Positions 26,084-33,537 of a DNA stretch of 52,694 nucleotides are shown piece after piece. Position 1 is the stretch's first letter. Each line of letters opens with the position of its first letter. The DNA is from an uncultured Bacteroidales bacterium (GTDB lineage: Bacteria > Bacteroidota > Bacteroidia > Bacteroidales > UBA932): the NCBI GenBank assembly GCA_905233655.1, contig CAJOCS010000002.1:1-52694 (forward strand), written 5' to 3'. A program made the position numbers and the translations under genes. The notes below the pieces were generated by a model. The model did not search any database and was not told the DNA's origin. It saw only the letters and a list, made by a program, of their open reading frames with translations.

Positions 26084-27076
26084 CTAGAGGGGGAATTCCG
26101 AGGAAATGGGTTCGTAATTGTACACTCTGTCTATCATCCTCGCGAAAGTGGCCGAGAGGGAGACCATGCGGAATTTGCCCTGGAGGTCTTTCTTCTCGGG
26201 GTCGAGCGGAATGGTATCCGTAACATAGACCTCGCTGAGAGCCGACGAGTCGATTCTCTCGTAAGCCGGACCGGAGAGCACGGGATGGGTGGCGAAGGCG
26301 CGCACGCTGCGGGCGCCGCGCTTCACCAGCTCGTTGGCCGCGGCCGTGAGGGTTCCGGCGGTGTCTATGATGTCGTCGATGATAACGATATCGCGTCCCT
26401 CAACCTCGCCGATTGGAACAATCTTTTCCACCACATTCGCCCTTGCACGGGTCTTGTGGCAGATTACGACCGGGGTATGGAGGTATTTCGCATAAGAATT
26501 GGCACGCTTCGCTCCGCCCATGTCAGGCGCTGCGATCGTGAGCGTACTTCCAAACTGTTTGCGCATCTTCTCCAGGATTGTAAGGAAGTCGTAGCTGGCG
26601 AAAAGGTGGTTGACCGGAAGGTCGAAGAAACCCTGTATCTGGTCGGCATGAAGGTCGCAGGTCATGAGGGCATCGGCCCCGGCGGCCTTGAGCATGTTCG
26701 CCACGAGTTTTGCGCCGATGGAGACGCGGGGGCGGTCCTTGCGGTCCTGACGGGCCCAGCCGAAATAAGGGATAACCGCTATCACCTTGTTCGCCGACGC
26801 CCTCTTCGCGGCATCGATGGCAAGGAGCAGTTCCATCAGGTTGTCACTCGGCGGAAAAGTGGACTGGATAATGAAACAGGTGGCTCCGCGGACACTTTCC
26901 GCGAACGAGGGCTGGAATTCGCCGTCGCTGAAACGGGAAACCTCCATGGGGCCGAGTTCGATCTTGTCGGCCTCTTCCCTGTGAGCGTTCATCGCGTCCA
27001 CAACTTTCTCTGCGAAGTAACGGCTGGCGTCGCAGGTAAAAATCGCCATCCGGTGAGTGTTGATACTGTTGGTCAT
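26084..27076 (-). CDS. prs: Ribose-phosphate pyrophosphokinase (PRPP synthase)
   Basis: The enzyme makes phosphoribosyl pyrophosphate from ribose 5-phosphate and ATP for nucleotide, His, Trp and NAD synthesis. The 330-residue protein shows FSDGEFQPSFAESVRG near 49, YFGWARQDRKDRPRVSIGAKLVA (ATP flexible loop) near 109, DLHADQIQGFF near 144 and the PRPP-binding VIIDDIIDTAGTLTAAA near 231. Compared with E. coli Prs it has a short N-terminal extension (MTNSINTHR). The ATG overlaps the engB stop by 4 bp. PRPP feeds NAD synthesis, whose last step (nadE) lies in the same string. Confidence 0.96.
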   Translation of the reverse strand: MTNSINTHRMAIFTCDASRYFAEKVVDAMNAHREEADKIELGPMEVSRFSDGEFQPSFAESVRGATCFIIQSTFPPSDNLMELLLAIDAAKRASANKVIAVIPYFGWARQDRKDRPRVSIGAKLVANMLKAAGADALMTCDLHADQIQGFFDLPVNHLFASYDFLTILEKMRKQFGSTLTIAAPDMGGAKRANSYAKYLHTPVVICHKTRARANVVEKIVPIGEVEGRDIVIIDDIIDTAGTLTAAANELVKRGARSVRAFATHPVLSGPAYERIDSSALSEVYVTDTIPLDPEKKDLQGKFRMVSLSATFARMIDRVYNYEPISSEFPL

Positions 27077-27669
27077 AACGAAGCGATTACTGATCCTATG
27101 TAGTTAACGATTTCTTCCTTTCCCTGCCCGGTAACAGAGGAGCTCACGAAACAGGGCGGCAGCTCCTCCCACTCCTCCAGCAGACGCTGCTTGTTTTTCT
27201 CCACCTGTGCGGCCAGCACAGTGGGCCCCTGTTTGTCCCCTTTGGTGAAAATGAGGCCGAAGGGAATGCCCTTCTCCCCGAGCTCCGCGATAAAACGGAG
27301 GTCTACCTCCTGCATGTCGTGACGGCTGTCCACGAGGACGAACAGCATGATGAGTTCCTCGCTGTTGTTGATGTAGTCCCAGATTATGTGGCGAAGATGC
27401 GCCCTCTGCTTGTCCGGAAGGCGGGCATAGCCATATCCGGGAAGGTCCACCAGATACCAGCTGTCGTTTATCAGGAAATGGTTCACCAGCTGGGTCTTTC
27501 CGGGAGTCTGCGAGGTCTTTGCAAGTTTCCCGTTACCGGTGAGCATATTGATTAGGGAGCTCTTTCCCACGTTGGAGCGGCCTATGAAGGCGAATTCCGG
27601 CGCCTTGCGGGAGGGCTTCTGGCCCACCTTCGTACTGCTTCCCGAGAATTCAGCTTTCGTTATTTTCAT
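27073..27669 (-). CDS. engB: GTPase EngB (YihA/YsxC), 50S assembly
   Basis: The 198-residue protein has the EngB arrangement: KAPEFAFIGRSNVGKSSLINML (G1, about 22-43), the TPGKTQLVNHFL switch region, DLPGYGYA (G3), FTKGDK (G4) and SSSVTGQG (G5). ATG 27669 gives the usual N-terminus MKITKAEFSGSS. The open frame continues far upstream, but only as the antisense of tadA. It is the first gene of the 13-gene minus-strand string, with its own -7 box at 27689-27696 and prs overlapping its stop. Confidence 0.96.
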   Translation of the reverse strand: MKITKAEFSGSSTKVGQKPSRKAPEFAFIGRSNVGKSSLINMLTGNGKLAKTSQTPGKTQLVNHFLINDSWYLVDLPGYGYARLPDKQRAHLRHIIWDYINNSEELIMLFVLVDSRHDMQEVDLRFIAELGEKGIPFGLIFTKGDKQGPTVLAAQVEKNKQRLLEEWEELPPCFVSSSVTGQGKEEIVNYIGSVIASL

Positions 27670-27688
27670 AGCTCCACCTTTATACGTG

Positions 27689-27696
27689 CAAATATA
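27689..27696 (-). promoter_or_regulatory. -7 box TATATTTG of engB (head of the long operon)
   Basis: A perfect TAnnTTTG box lies 20 bp before the engB ATG. It is the first promoter found upstream of the uninterrupted gene string that ends with ribF. The -33 element is weak. Confidence 0.6.
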
Positions 27697-27708
27697 AGTA
27701 TTTATTTC

Positions 27709-27716
27709 TAACTTTG
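27709..27716 (+). promoter_or_regulatory. -7 box TAACTTTG of tadA, four bases before the start codon
   Basis: The box matches TAnnTTTG and ends at 27716; the ATG of tadA is at 27721. Transcription from it would begin at or inside the start codon, implying a leaderless message or use of a later start. No good -33 element is seen. Confidence 0.45.
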
Positions 27717-27720
27717 CAGT

Positions 27721-28167
27721 ATGGAACAGGACGAAAAATTCATGCAGGAAGCACTTCGTGAAGCGCGCGAAGCTCTGTCCATGGGAGAAATCCCCATCGG
27801 CGCCGTCGTGGTATGGAACGGGCGCATTATCGGCCGTGGTCACAACATGACCGAAAGGCTTCACGACACCACCGCCCATGCAGAGATGCTCGCCATTACG
27901 GCCGCCACCGAAGCCATGGGCGGGAAGTACCTCACGGACTGCACTTTGTATGTAACGGTAGAGCCCTGCCCCATGTGTGCCGGAGCAATGGCCTGGGCGC
28001 AGCTCGGCCGGGTTGTCTACGGCGCTCCGGACCCCCGGCGCGGCTTCTCCCTCTTCTCCCCTTCCCTGCTTCACCCCAAGACAAAAACAAGCGGCGGAGT
28101 GCTGGTGGAGCCCTGCGCCGCATTGATGCTTGAATTCTTCAAAGAACGCCGTCAGGACCGGCGCTGA
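27721..28167 (+). CDS. tadA: tRNA-specific adenosine deaminase
   Basis: The enzyme converts A34 to inosine in tRNA-Arg(ACG). The 148-residue protein has the cytidine-deaminase fold with TTAHAEMLAI (zinc His and catalytic Glu) near residue 57 and the zinc-binding PCPMCAGAM near 87. The N-terminal EIPIGAVVVWNGRIIGRGHN also fits. ATG 27721 aligns with the usual N-terminus (EDE.FMQEALREA); Met8 is the alternative. It is divergent from engB with only 51 bp between start codons. Its 3' end overlaps the convergent metallopeptidase gene by 16 bp. Confidence 0.95.
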   Translation: MEQDEKFMQEALREAREALSMGEIPIGAVVVWNGRIIGRGHNMTERLHDTTAHAEMLAITAATEAMGGKYLTDCTLYVTVEPCPMCAGAMAWAQLGRVVYGAPDPRRGFSLFSPSLLHPKTKTSGGVLVEPCAALMLEFFKERRQDRR

Positions 28168-28829
28168 GCCATGGAAATATAGTACAGCAGCGTCGCCAGC
28201 GAGCCGATGGCGGCGATAACGTAGGTATATGCCGCCCACTTGAGGGCATCGGCCGCCATGGGCTTGGTCTCGTAGTTCACAATACCTTCATTCTCCAGCC
28301 AGGAAATGGCTCTGGAGCTGGCGTTTATCTCCACCGGAAGGGTGATGAAACTGAAGATGGTCGTGAGGGCGAAAAGGGCGATTCCGGCCCAGAGAAGAGC
28401 CGGGAAAATGTTTATCAGGAGCACTCCCGCCAAGAGAACCCAGGAGACGATGCTGTTTGAAAAATTCACCACCGGAACCATGGCCGAGCGCATCTTCAGC
28501 GGGCCATAGCCCGTAGCGTGCTGAACCACATGGCCGCATTCATGGCAGGCCACGGCGGCGGCCGCTACGGAACGCCCGTAATAGACGTCGCGGCTCAGGT
28601 TCACCGTCCTTGTAGTGGGATTGTAATGGTCCGTGAGAGTGCCCTCGATGGAGACAATCTGCACGTCGTGAATGCCATGGGCGGCAAGCATCCTGCCGGC
28701 TATTTCCGCACCGGTGAACGATACGGGAACCTGCGAATACTTTTCGAAGCGGGACTGGAGACGTCCCTGTATGAGCATGCTGAGGACCATTACGGCAATC
28801 AGCACAATCCAAATCATTGTATTAGACAT
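28152..28829 (-). CDS. Membrane zinc metallopeptidase, YugP family
   Basis: The 225-residue protein has an N-terminal membrane helix, the catalytic motif AVACHECGHVVQHATGYGPL (HECGH, near residue 91), and three more hydrophobic helices toward the C-terminus. The NLSRDVYYGRSVAA segment before the motif and SFITLPVEINASSRA after it are typical of the YugP/COG2738 family of neutral zinc membrane peptidases. Its substrate is not known. It has its own -7 box at 28855-28862 and converges on tadA with a small overlap. Confidence 0.88.
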   Translation of the reverse strand: MSNTMIWIVLIAVMVLSMLIQGRLQSRFEKYSQVPVSFTGAEIAGRMLAAHGIHDVQIVSIEGTLTDHYNPTTRTVNLSRDVYYGRSVAAAAVACHECGHVVQHATGYGPLKMRSAMVPVVNFSNSIVSWVLLAGVLLINIFPALLWAGIALFALTTIFSFITLPVEINASSRAISWLENEGIVNYETKPMAADALKWAAYTYVIAAIGSLATLLYYISMAQRRS

Positions 28830-28854
28830 ACCGTCGTATTGGACATATCACTTG

Positions 28855-28862
28855 CAAATTTA
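28855..28862 (-). promoter_or_regulatory. -7 box TAAATTTG of the YugP-type gene
   Basis: A perfect TAnnTTTG box on the minus strand, 25 bp before the ATG at 28829. A 9-base A run lies just upstream of it (28864-28872), where a -33 would be further out; none is obvious. Confidence 0.5.
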
Positions 28863-28901
28863 CAAAAAAAAAGCGATTTTTGCGTAATCAAATTCACCGA
28901 C

Positions 28902-30002
28902 GTGCGCGAGGACGATTTTTCACGTTTGGAGCTTTCCCTGCCGGGTTGCAGGAAAAACTACCGCTACTTCCGCTCCCTGCTGGAGCCTTCGACGAAACTG
29001 CTGGTTCTCGTCAAGGCCAACGCATACGGGCACGGAGCCGTGGAATTCGCCGCCGCAATGCAGCGCGAAGGGGCCGACTACCTCGCGGTGGCATATCCCG
29101 TGGAAGGGCTTGAGCTCCGAAAAGCCGGTATTTCCCTGCCCATCCTTGTGCTCACCGCCGGAACGGACTTCTTCCCGGAAATAATCCGCACCCGCCTGGA
29201 GCCCAGCATTCCCAATCTTTTCACTCTCAAAGCATTCGTGGAAGAGCTCCGCGCCCAGGGCCTTAAGAACTATCCCGTCCACATCAAACTGGACACCGGC
29301 ATGCACCGGCTGGGATTCATGAGCAGTGAACTGGATGAACTCATCGCCTACCTGAATGAGACTCCCGAAGTGAAAGTGCGCTCATTTTTCTCGCACCTCT
29401 GCGTTGCCGAAGATCCGGAGCAGGACAGCTTCACGCTCGGCCAGATTGAACTTTTCAAAAAGAACAGCAACAAGGTGGAAAAAGCCATCGGCTACCATCC
29501 AATGAGGCACATTCTCAACTCCGCCGGAATAGAGCGTTTCCCCCAGTTCCAGTTCGACATGGTGAGGCTCGGAATAGGCATCTACGGAGTGAGTGCGCTT
29601 CCCGGAGTGAAGCTCGCCCCGGTTGCGTCGCTGAAATGCAAGATCCTGCAAATCAAGAAGCTCGGCCCGGGAGACACCGTGGGTTACGGGCGTTGGGGCA
29701 AAGCCGGGGAAGGCACGGTTACAGCCACCATTCCCGTAGGATATGCCGACGGAATAGACCGTCATCTCGGCCGCGGCGCGGCCTCCTTCTCCCTCAACGG
29801 ACACAGGGTGCCCACCATCGGCAATATCTGCATGGACATGTGCATGCTTGACATCACCGGAGTGGATGCGAAAGTGGGAGATACAGTAACGGTTTTCGGC
29901 GAAGACCCGTCTGTGTGCGAGCTCGCCGAAATACTGAAAACAATTCCCTATGAGATTCTTGCGTCCATCCCAAGACGCATCGAACGAATACTCGTCCGCT
30001 AG
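28902..30002 (+). CDS. alr: Alanine racemase, GTG start
   Basis: This pyridoxal-phosphate enzyme makes D-alanine for peptidoglycan. From GTG 28902 the product is 366 residues, the normal length, starting VREDDFSRLELSL. The cofactor lysine is Lys38 in LVLVKANAYGHG; HIKLDTGMHRLGF, RLGIGIYG, VGYGRW (catalytic Tyr) and IGNICMDMCMLD follow in order. No ATG lies between the first in-frame stop-free conserved residues and the core. Upstream extension would run antisense through the YugP gene, so GTG 28902 is preferred, with TTG 28926 as a less likely choice. It stands alone rather than fused to MurF and converges on the DJ-1 gene with a 4-bp overlap. Confidence 0.92.
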   Translation: MREDDFSRLELSLPGCRKNYRYFRSLLEPSTKLLVLVKANAYGHGAVEFAAAMQREGADYLAVAYPVEGLELRKAGISLPILVLTAGTDFFPEIIRTRLEPSIPNLFTLKAFVEELRAQGLKNYPVHIKLDTGMHRLGFMSSELDELIAYLNETPEVKVRSFFSHLCVAEDPEQDSFTLGQIELFKKNSNKVEKAIGYHPMRHILNSAGIERFPQFQFDMVRLGIGIYGVSALPGVKLAPVASLKCKILQIKKLGPGDTVGYGRWGKAGEGTVTATIPVGYADGIDRHLGRGAASFSLNGHRVPTIGNICMDMCMLDITGVDAKVGDTVTVFGEDPSVCELAEILKTIPYEILASIPRRIERILVR

Positions 30003-30574
30003 AGCATGAGGCCGTGGCGCACCTTTTCAGCCGCCTCTTCACCCCTGAGATAAGCCACGATTGCAAGGCCGAAGCCTACAGCGTGTCCGGCGCCGCGGCC
30101 GGTAATGAGCCTGCCGTCGGTAACGGCGCCATCAGGCACATAAACGGCACCCTTTTCTATCATGGGCTCCTCGAATCCGTCGAAACAGGTGAATTTCAAG
30201 CCCTCGATGCCGTCTAGATGAGAGAGCACCAGGCCGGGTGCAGCGCAAATCGCAGCCACGCTGCCGCCGGAGGCGAAATGCCTCTGCATCAGCTCCATAA
30301 GAGCCCTGTCATGAGCCAGATTCTTCGAGCCTGGCATTCCTCCCGGGAAAATCATCATGTCGGCCGCGCCGGTACCTTCTTCCTCCAGGGAGAGTTCGAA
30401 GGTTTTACGGTTCATGTCCACGGATACGGTAACCCCGTGCGAGGAGGTCACGAAATACTCGTCGGTGATTGAGACGGTGGTAACGGGAATTCCGGCGCGC
30501 AGAAGCACATCCCTTGTTCCCAGGGCCTCCATGTCTTCGAAGCCCTCTGCCAAAAAGATAGAAACTCCTTTCAT
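29999..30574 (-). CDS. DJ-1/PfpI-family protein
   Basis: The 191-residue cytoplasmic protein has the DJ-1 layout: VSIFLAEGFEDMEA at the start (Glu17-type acidic residue beside the nucleophile), DMMIFPGGMPGS near 92 and the nucleophile elbow AAICAAPGLVLSHL near 128 (Cys about 130), then TGRGAGHAVGFGLAIVAYL. These match the glyoxalase/deglycase-like DJ-1 clade. The ATG lies 14 bp after the 3' end of tRNA-Gln on the same strand, so it is probably co-transcribed with the tRNA. Biochemical activity is inferred from the family. Confidence 0.9.
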   Translation of the reverse strand: MKGVSIFLAEGFEDMEALGTRDVLLRAGIPVTTVSITDEYFVTSSHGVTVSVDMNRKTFELSLEEEGTGAADMMIFPGGMPGSKNLAHDRALMELMQRHFASGGSVAAICAAPGLVLSHLDGIEGLKFTCFDGFEEPMIEKGAVYVPDGAVTDGRLITGRGAGHAVGFGLAIVAYLRGEEAAEKVRHGLML

Positions 30575-30588
30575 AAAAACTGAGATTG

Positions 30589-30659
30589 TTGAGATGTAGA
30601 GATTCGAACTCTAACTGAGGGAACCAAAATCCCTAGTGCTACCATTACACCACATCTCA
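30589..30659 (-). tRNA. tRNA-Gln (anticodon TTG)
   Basis: On the minus strand a complete cloverleaf folds: acceptor TGAGATG/CATCTCA, D arm GTGT/GCAC with AATGGTA loop, anticodon stem AGGGA/TCCCT with loop TTTTGGT (anticodon TTG, reading CAA/CAG), and T arm TAGAG/CTCTA with TTCGAAT. The discriminator base is A and CCA is not encoded. A -7 box lies 12 bp upstream. It sits between the ribbon-helix-helix-like gene and the DJ-1 gene, all on one strand. Confidence 0.95.
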
Positions 30660-30670
30660 ATTCCGGGGTG

Positions 30671-30700
30671 CAAAGTTACTTATTTTCTTTGAAACTCCAA
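30671..30700 (-). promoter_or_regulatory. Promoter of tRNA-Gln (-33 TTG, -7 TAACTTTG)
   Basis: TAACTTTG covers 30678-30671 and a -33 TTG lies at 30700-30698, with a 19-bp spacer. It ends 12 bp before the tRNA 5' end, so the tRNA and the DJ-1 gene can be transcribed independently of lon. Confidence 0.7.
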
Positions 30701-30704
30701 TTGC

Positions 30705-30941
30705 TCAGAATAGCGTGGGATGATTCTCCTCCAGCGCCTGCAGCACCTTGTCCATAACGGCCTCACGCATGAACGCTCCCTTGGAGCGCACTTTGAAACG
30801 GGTGCAGTATTCGTTGAGCGCAGCGAGTTCACGGTCGTTGAAAAGAAGGACCTGGCGGTTGCGCCGGAGCAGTTCCTCACGTTCTTTGTCGAGGTATGCC
30901 GGATCCACTCCCGGCAGGCCTTTCCTGCGATATCCTCTCAT
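30705..30941 (-). CDS. Small ribbon-helix-helix-like protein
   Basis: The 78-residue protein starts with a basic part (MRGYRRKGLPGVD). It then has RQVLLFNDRELAALNEYCTR and FKVRSKGAFMREAVMDKVL, a short strand followed by two helices, which is the pattern of ribbon-helix-helix DNA-binding domains (strand RQVLLFN; helix, turn at KVRSK, helix). It ends ENHPTLF. I know similar short Bacteroidota proteins but no function. It is 2 bp downstream of the double-thioredoxin gene and upstream of tRNA-Gln. DNA binding is inference; an antitoxin-like role is possible, but no toxin gene is next to it. Confidence 0.7.
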   Translation of the reverse strand: MRGYRRKGLPGVDPAYLDKEREELLRRNRQVLLFNDRELAALNEYCTRFKVRSKGAFMREAVMDKVLQALEENHPTLF

Positions 30942-30943
30942 AT

Positions 30944-32407
30944 CTATAACTGTACGTAACGGTGTACCACATTGCCCTTCCGGTCCAGTTCCAAAATGAA
31001 CGGAAGTGCCTGCAGATCAAAGCTGTCAAGCGCCTGACGGGCCTCGTCGGGATATGTGGAATTGAGTTCGTCCATATTCACCAGCAGGACTCTTGCCCGG
31101 CGGTTTCCCTCGACGAGGGCGTCTATCCTCGAAAGCATGTCCTGACATGTAGGACAGCTCTGGCTGTAGAACACCACATAGGCAGGACGGCCCTTGAGAG
31201 AACGCAGGCCGAACACATCGGTTTTGCTTCCGGAGGAGAACAGACAGGGCTTTTTGCGTAGCGTGGCATGGAACGCGAGATCCGGAACCTGGGAGCCCAC
31301 CGGAGTCCTCGAAACGAGGTCGCAGAGCATGTCGGCAAGGGATACCACCTGGAGCCGGTCGTTTTCGGTGTCCCAGATTTCAGGAACCCTTATGAAGCGC
31401 TCCACAAACAGGGGGATGGCGTCCTTGTAGACCTCTTCCCTCTGCCTTGAAAGGAAATACAGCAGGTCTCCCTCCAGCTGCTTGAACGAGTCTATGTTGC
31501 CTTCGCCGAAGGTGCGTGCGGCAAGGTAGTCGGCCACATCGATTATGTGATTCACGCTCAGGGTGTCTCCGTAGGCGGAGAAAAGCTGGCTGTACTGGGC
31601 CATGTTGGAGGCCTCACCGTAATTGTATACTCCGGTGGAGAATTCCCGGTTCAGGAGGATGCGCAGGGCGCCGGCGTCAAGCCCGCGGCCCACGATGGTT
31701 CCTGAGGAATTCACCAGAAAGAGCGACGGGGTCTGAAGCACTCCGTATTTACGCTGATAGTCGCTTTCAACCTGGGGGTCCCAGACATGGGTGGCGAAGG
31801 GGAAATCGGCCTTGAAGGCGTCCCAGGCGGCACGGTCCTGGCCCACATATACAGCATACAGTTTGAACGGGAAGATGCCTTCCTGGGCAAGCTGGCGGAG
31901 GCGTACGCTTTCAGTCCTGCACACCGGGCAGGAGGTGTCGTAGAAGAACACCACGCTGTACTCCCCCGATGCGGGAACCCTGTGGGGCGTTCCGTTTCCG
32001 TCCTTAAGGGTGAGTACCGGAGCACGCTTCCCAACGAGCGATTCGCGGTTGAATTCCGTGAAGATGCGGGCGTTGAAAAGGTCCATCTCCGAGGCCATGG
32101 GAACGGCTCCGGAAAGGAACCATTTTTCGGCCACATGGACGGCCACGGCGTCGTCTCCCATAATCTTCGACTCGAGGTAGTGGGAGTAGATTTTCAGGGC
32201 CACATACTGCCTGACGAGGGAATCCTGACAGGAGGAAATGAGAAAATCGCACTCCGCGGCCTGGACGTCGGCGCTCTCGCCGGCAAGGGCGGTGAAGTAT
32301 TCCTCAAGCTTGGCTCCGAGCACCGGATAGGGGTCGTCGGGAAGCGTCTGTGCACGCAGGCCGATGCATGCGGCCGCGAGGACAAGTATCAGGAAAAGAC
32401 GTTTCAT
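30944..32407 (-). CDS. Exported protein with two thioredoxin-like domains
   Basis: A signal peptide (MKRLFLILVLAAACIGLRAQ) precedes 467 residues. The first part (about 21-125) is helical and resembles DUF5106-like regions found before TlpA domains. A TlpA/thioredoxin domain then runs from about 126 to 265, with VVFFYDTSCPVCRTE (CPVC) and the cis-Pro segment LQTPSLFLV. After a helical linker, a second thioredoxin-like domain (about 370-487) has VVFYSQSCPTCQDM (CPTC) and ALPFILELD. Both active sites are intact, so it may act as a periplasmic thiol-disulphide enzyme with two centres. Start and stop overlap or abut its neighbours coaD and the ribbon-helix-helix gene. Confidence 0.82.
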   Translation of the reverse strand: MKRLFLILVLAAACIGLRAQTLPDDPYPVLGAKLEEYFTALAGESADVQAAECDFLISSCQDSLVRQYVALKIYSHYLESKIMGDDAVAVHVAEKWFLSGAVPMASEMDLFNARIFTEFNRESLVGKRAPVLTLKDGNGTPHRVPASGEYSVVFFYDTSCPVCRTESVRLRQLAQEGIFPFKLYAVYVGQDRAAWDAFKADFPFATHVWDPQVESDYQRKYGVLQTPSLFLVNSSGTIVGRGLDAGALRILLNREFSTGVYNYGEASNMAQYSQLFSAYGDTLSVNHIIDVADYLAARTFGEGNIDSFKQLEGDLLYFLSRQREEVYKDAIPLFVERFIRVPEIWDTENDRLQVVSLADMLCDLVSRTPVGSQVPDLAFHATLRKKPCLFSSGSKTDVFGLRSLKGRPAYVVFYSQSCPTCQDMLSRIDALVEGNRRARVLLVNMDELNSTYPDEARQALDSFDLQALPFILELDRKGNVVHRYVQL

Positions 32408-32865
32408 AGCTTTACACCTTCAGGAATGAATGAAGAATAGTCGCCTCCGTGACGGAGGATATCGCGCACCGCCGAGGAAGAGATATGGGCGAACTCCTGT
32501 GCCGTGGGGATGATGATGGTCTCGATGTCGGGACAGAGGCGGCGGTTTGCATCGGCAATGGAACGCTCAGTCTCGAAGTCTATCATGTTCCTCACGCCCC
32601 TCACGATGTGATGTATGCCCATTTCACGGCAGGTGTCGATGGTGAGGTTGCTGTATTGGATTACGCTCACCCCCTCCATGCCCCGGGTTGCCTGGCGAAT
32701 GAGGTCCAGACGCTTCTCCATGGTGAAAAAACCTGGCTTGTCCTGGTTTATACCCACAGCCACCACCACCTGGTCGAACATGGTGAGCGCACGCTTGAGG
32801 ATATTCAGATGTCCCGCGGTAAAGGGGTCGAAGGACCCGGGAAACAATGCTTTTCTTGCTGTCAT
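32404..32865 (-). CDS. coaD: Phosphopantetheine adenylyltransferase
   Basis: The enzyme makes dephospho-CoA from 4'-phosphopantetheine and ATP. The 153-residue protein has the nucleotidyltransferase start FPGSFDPFTAGHLNIL (T/HxGH motif), VVAVGINQDKP, and the ISSSAVRDI signature near residue 127 of bacterial CoaD. Its ATG overlaps the ung stop by 4 bp, and its stop overlaps the next ATG by 4 bp, so it is in the lon-ung-coaD transcript. Confidence 0.96.
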   Translation of the reverse strand: MTARKALFPGSFDPFTAGHLNILKRALTMFDQVVVAVGINQDKPGFFTMEKRLDLIRQATRGMEGVSVIQYSNLTIDTCREMGIHHIVRGVRNMIDFETERSIADANRRLCPDIETIIIPTAQEFAHISSSAVRDILRHGGDYSSFIPEGVKL

Positions 32866-33530
32866 AATTGCCAGTCTATAGGTGTTTTACCCTCCGAGAC
32901 GAGGATCTGGTTGGTCTTTGAAAAATGCCTGCAGCCAAAGAATGCGCCACCGGCCAGCGGCGAGGGATGAGCCGCCATGAGCACATGGTGCCTGGAGCTG
33001 TCGATAAGGGAAGCTTTGGCCTGTGCGTAGCGCCCCCAGAGAAGGAATACCAGCCCATCGCGTTGCGATGAGAGGCAGGAGATTACGGCGTCGGTGAACT
33101 GCTGCCAGCCAATGCGGCTGTGCGAGGCGGGCTGCCCTGCCTCCACTGTGAGAACGGCATTCAGCAGAAGCACCCCCTGACGGGCCCAGGGCTCCAGATT
33201 GGTGCATCCGCTCATCCGTATCCCAAGGTCCTGCTCAATCTCCTTGAAAATATTCACAAGGGATGGAGGCGTACGGACGCCTTCAGGAACAGAGAAAGAG
33301 AGACCCATGGCCTGGCCGGGGCCGTGGTAAGGGTCCTGGCCCAGGATGACCACCTTCACATCCGGGAAGGGGGTAAGGTCGAAAGCCCTGAAGATGCTGC
33401 GCCCGGGAGGATAGATAACGGCGCCTGCGTCTTTCCTGGAATGCAGGAACGCCACCAGCGAAGCGAAATAAGGTTTCCCGAATTCCTCCGCCAGGGCGTC
33501 CTTCCAAGTCTGTTCTATTCTTACATCCAT
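32862..33530 (-). CDS. ung: Uracil-DNA glycosylase (family 1)
   Basis: The enzyme removes uracil from DNA at the start of base-excision repair. The 222-residue protein has the catalytic water-activating loop VVILGQDPYHGPGQAMGLSF near residue 61 with Asp, the VLLLNAVLTVEAGQPASH segment near 124 and the DNA-minor-groove loop AAHPSPLAGG near 188. All family-1 motifs are complete. It lies 7 bp after lon and overlaps coaD. Confidence 0.97.
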   Translation of the reverse strand: MDVRIEQTWKDALAEEFGKPYFASLVAFLHSRKDAGAVIYPPGRSIFRAFDLTPFPDVKVVILGQDPYHGPGQAMGLSFSVPEGVRTPPSLVNIFKEIEQDLGIRMSGCTNLEPWARQGVLLLNAVLTVEAGQPASHSRIGWQQFTDAVISCLSSQRDGLVFLLWGRYAQAKASLIDSSRHHVLMAAHPSPLAGGAFFGCRHFSKTNQILVSEGKTPIDWQL

Positions 33531-33537
33531 ATCTACG

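Noticed and set aside
27670..28239. Long upstream extension of the engB reading frame (about 190 codons)
   Set aside because: It is the exact antisense of tadA, and engB has its normal N-terminus and a -7 box at 27669-27696.
28518..28901. Upstream extension of the alr frame
   Set aside because: It runs antisense through the YugP metallopeptidase gene and has no alr homology; GTG 28902 gives the normal length.
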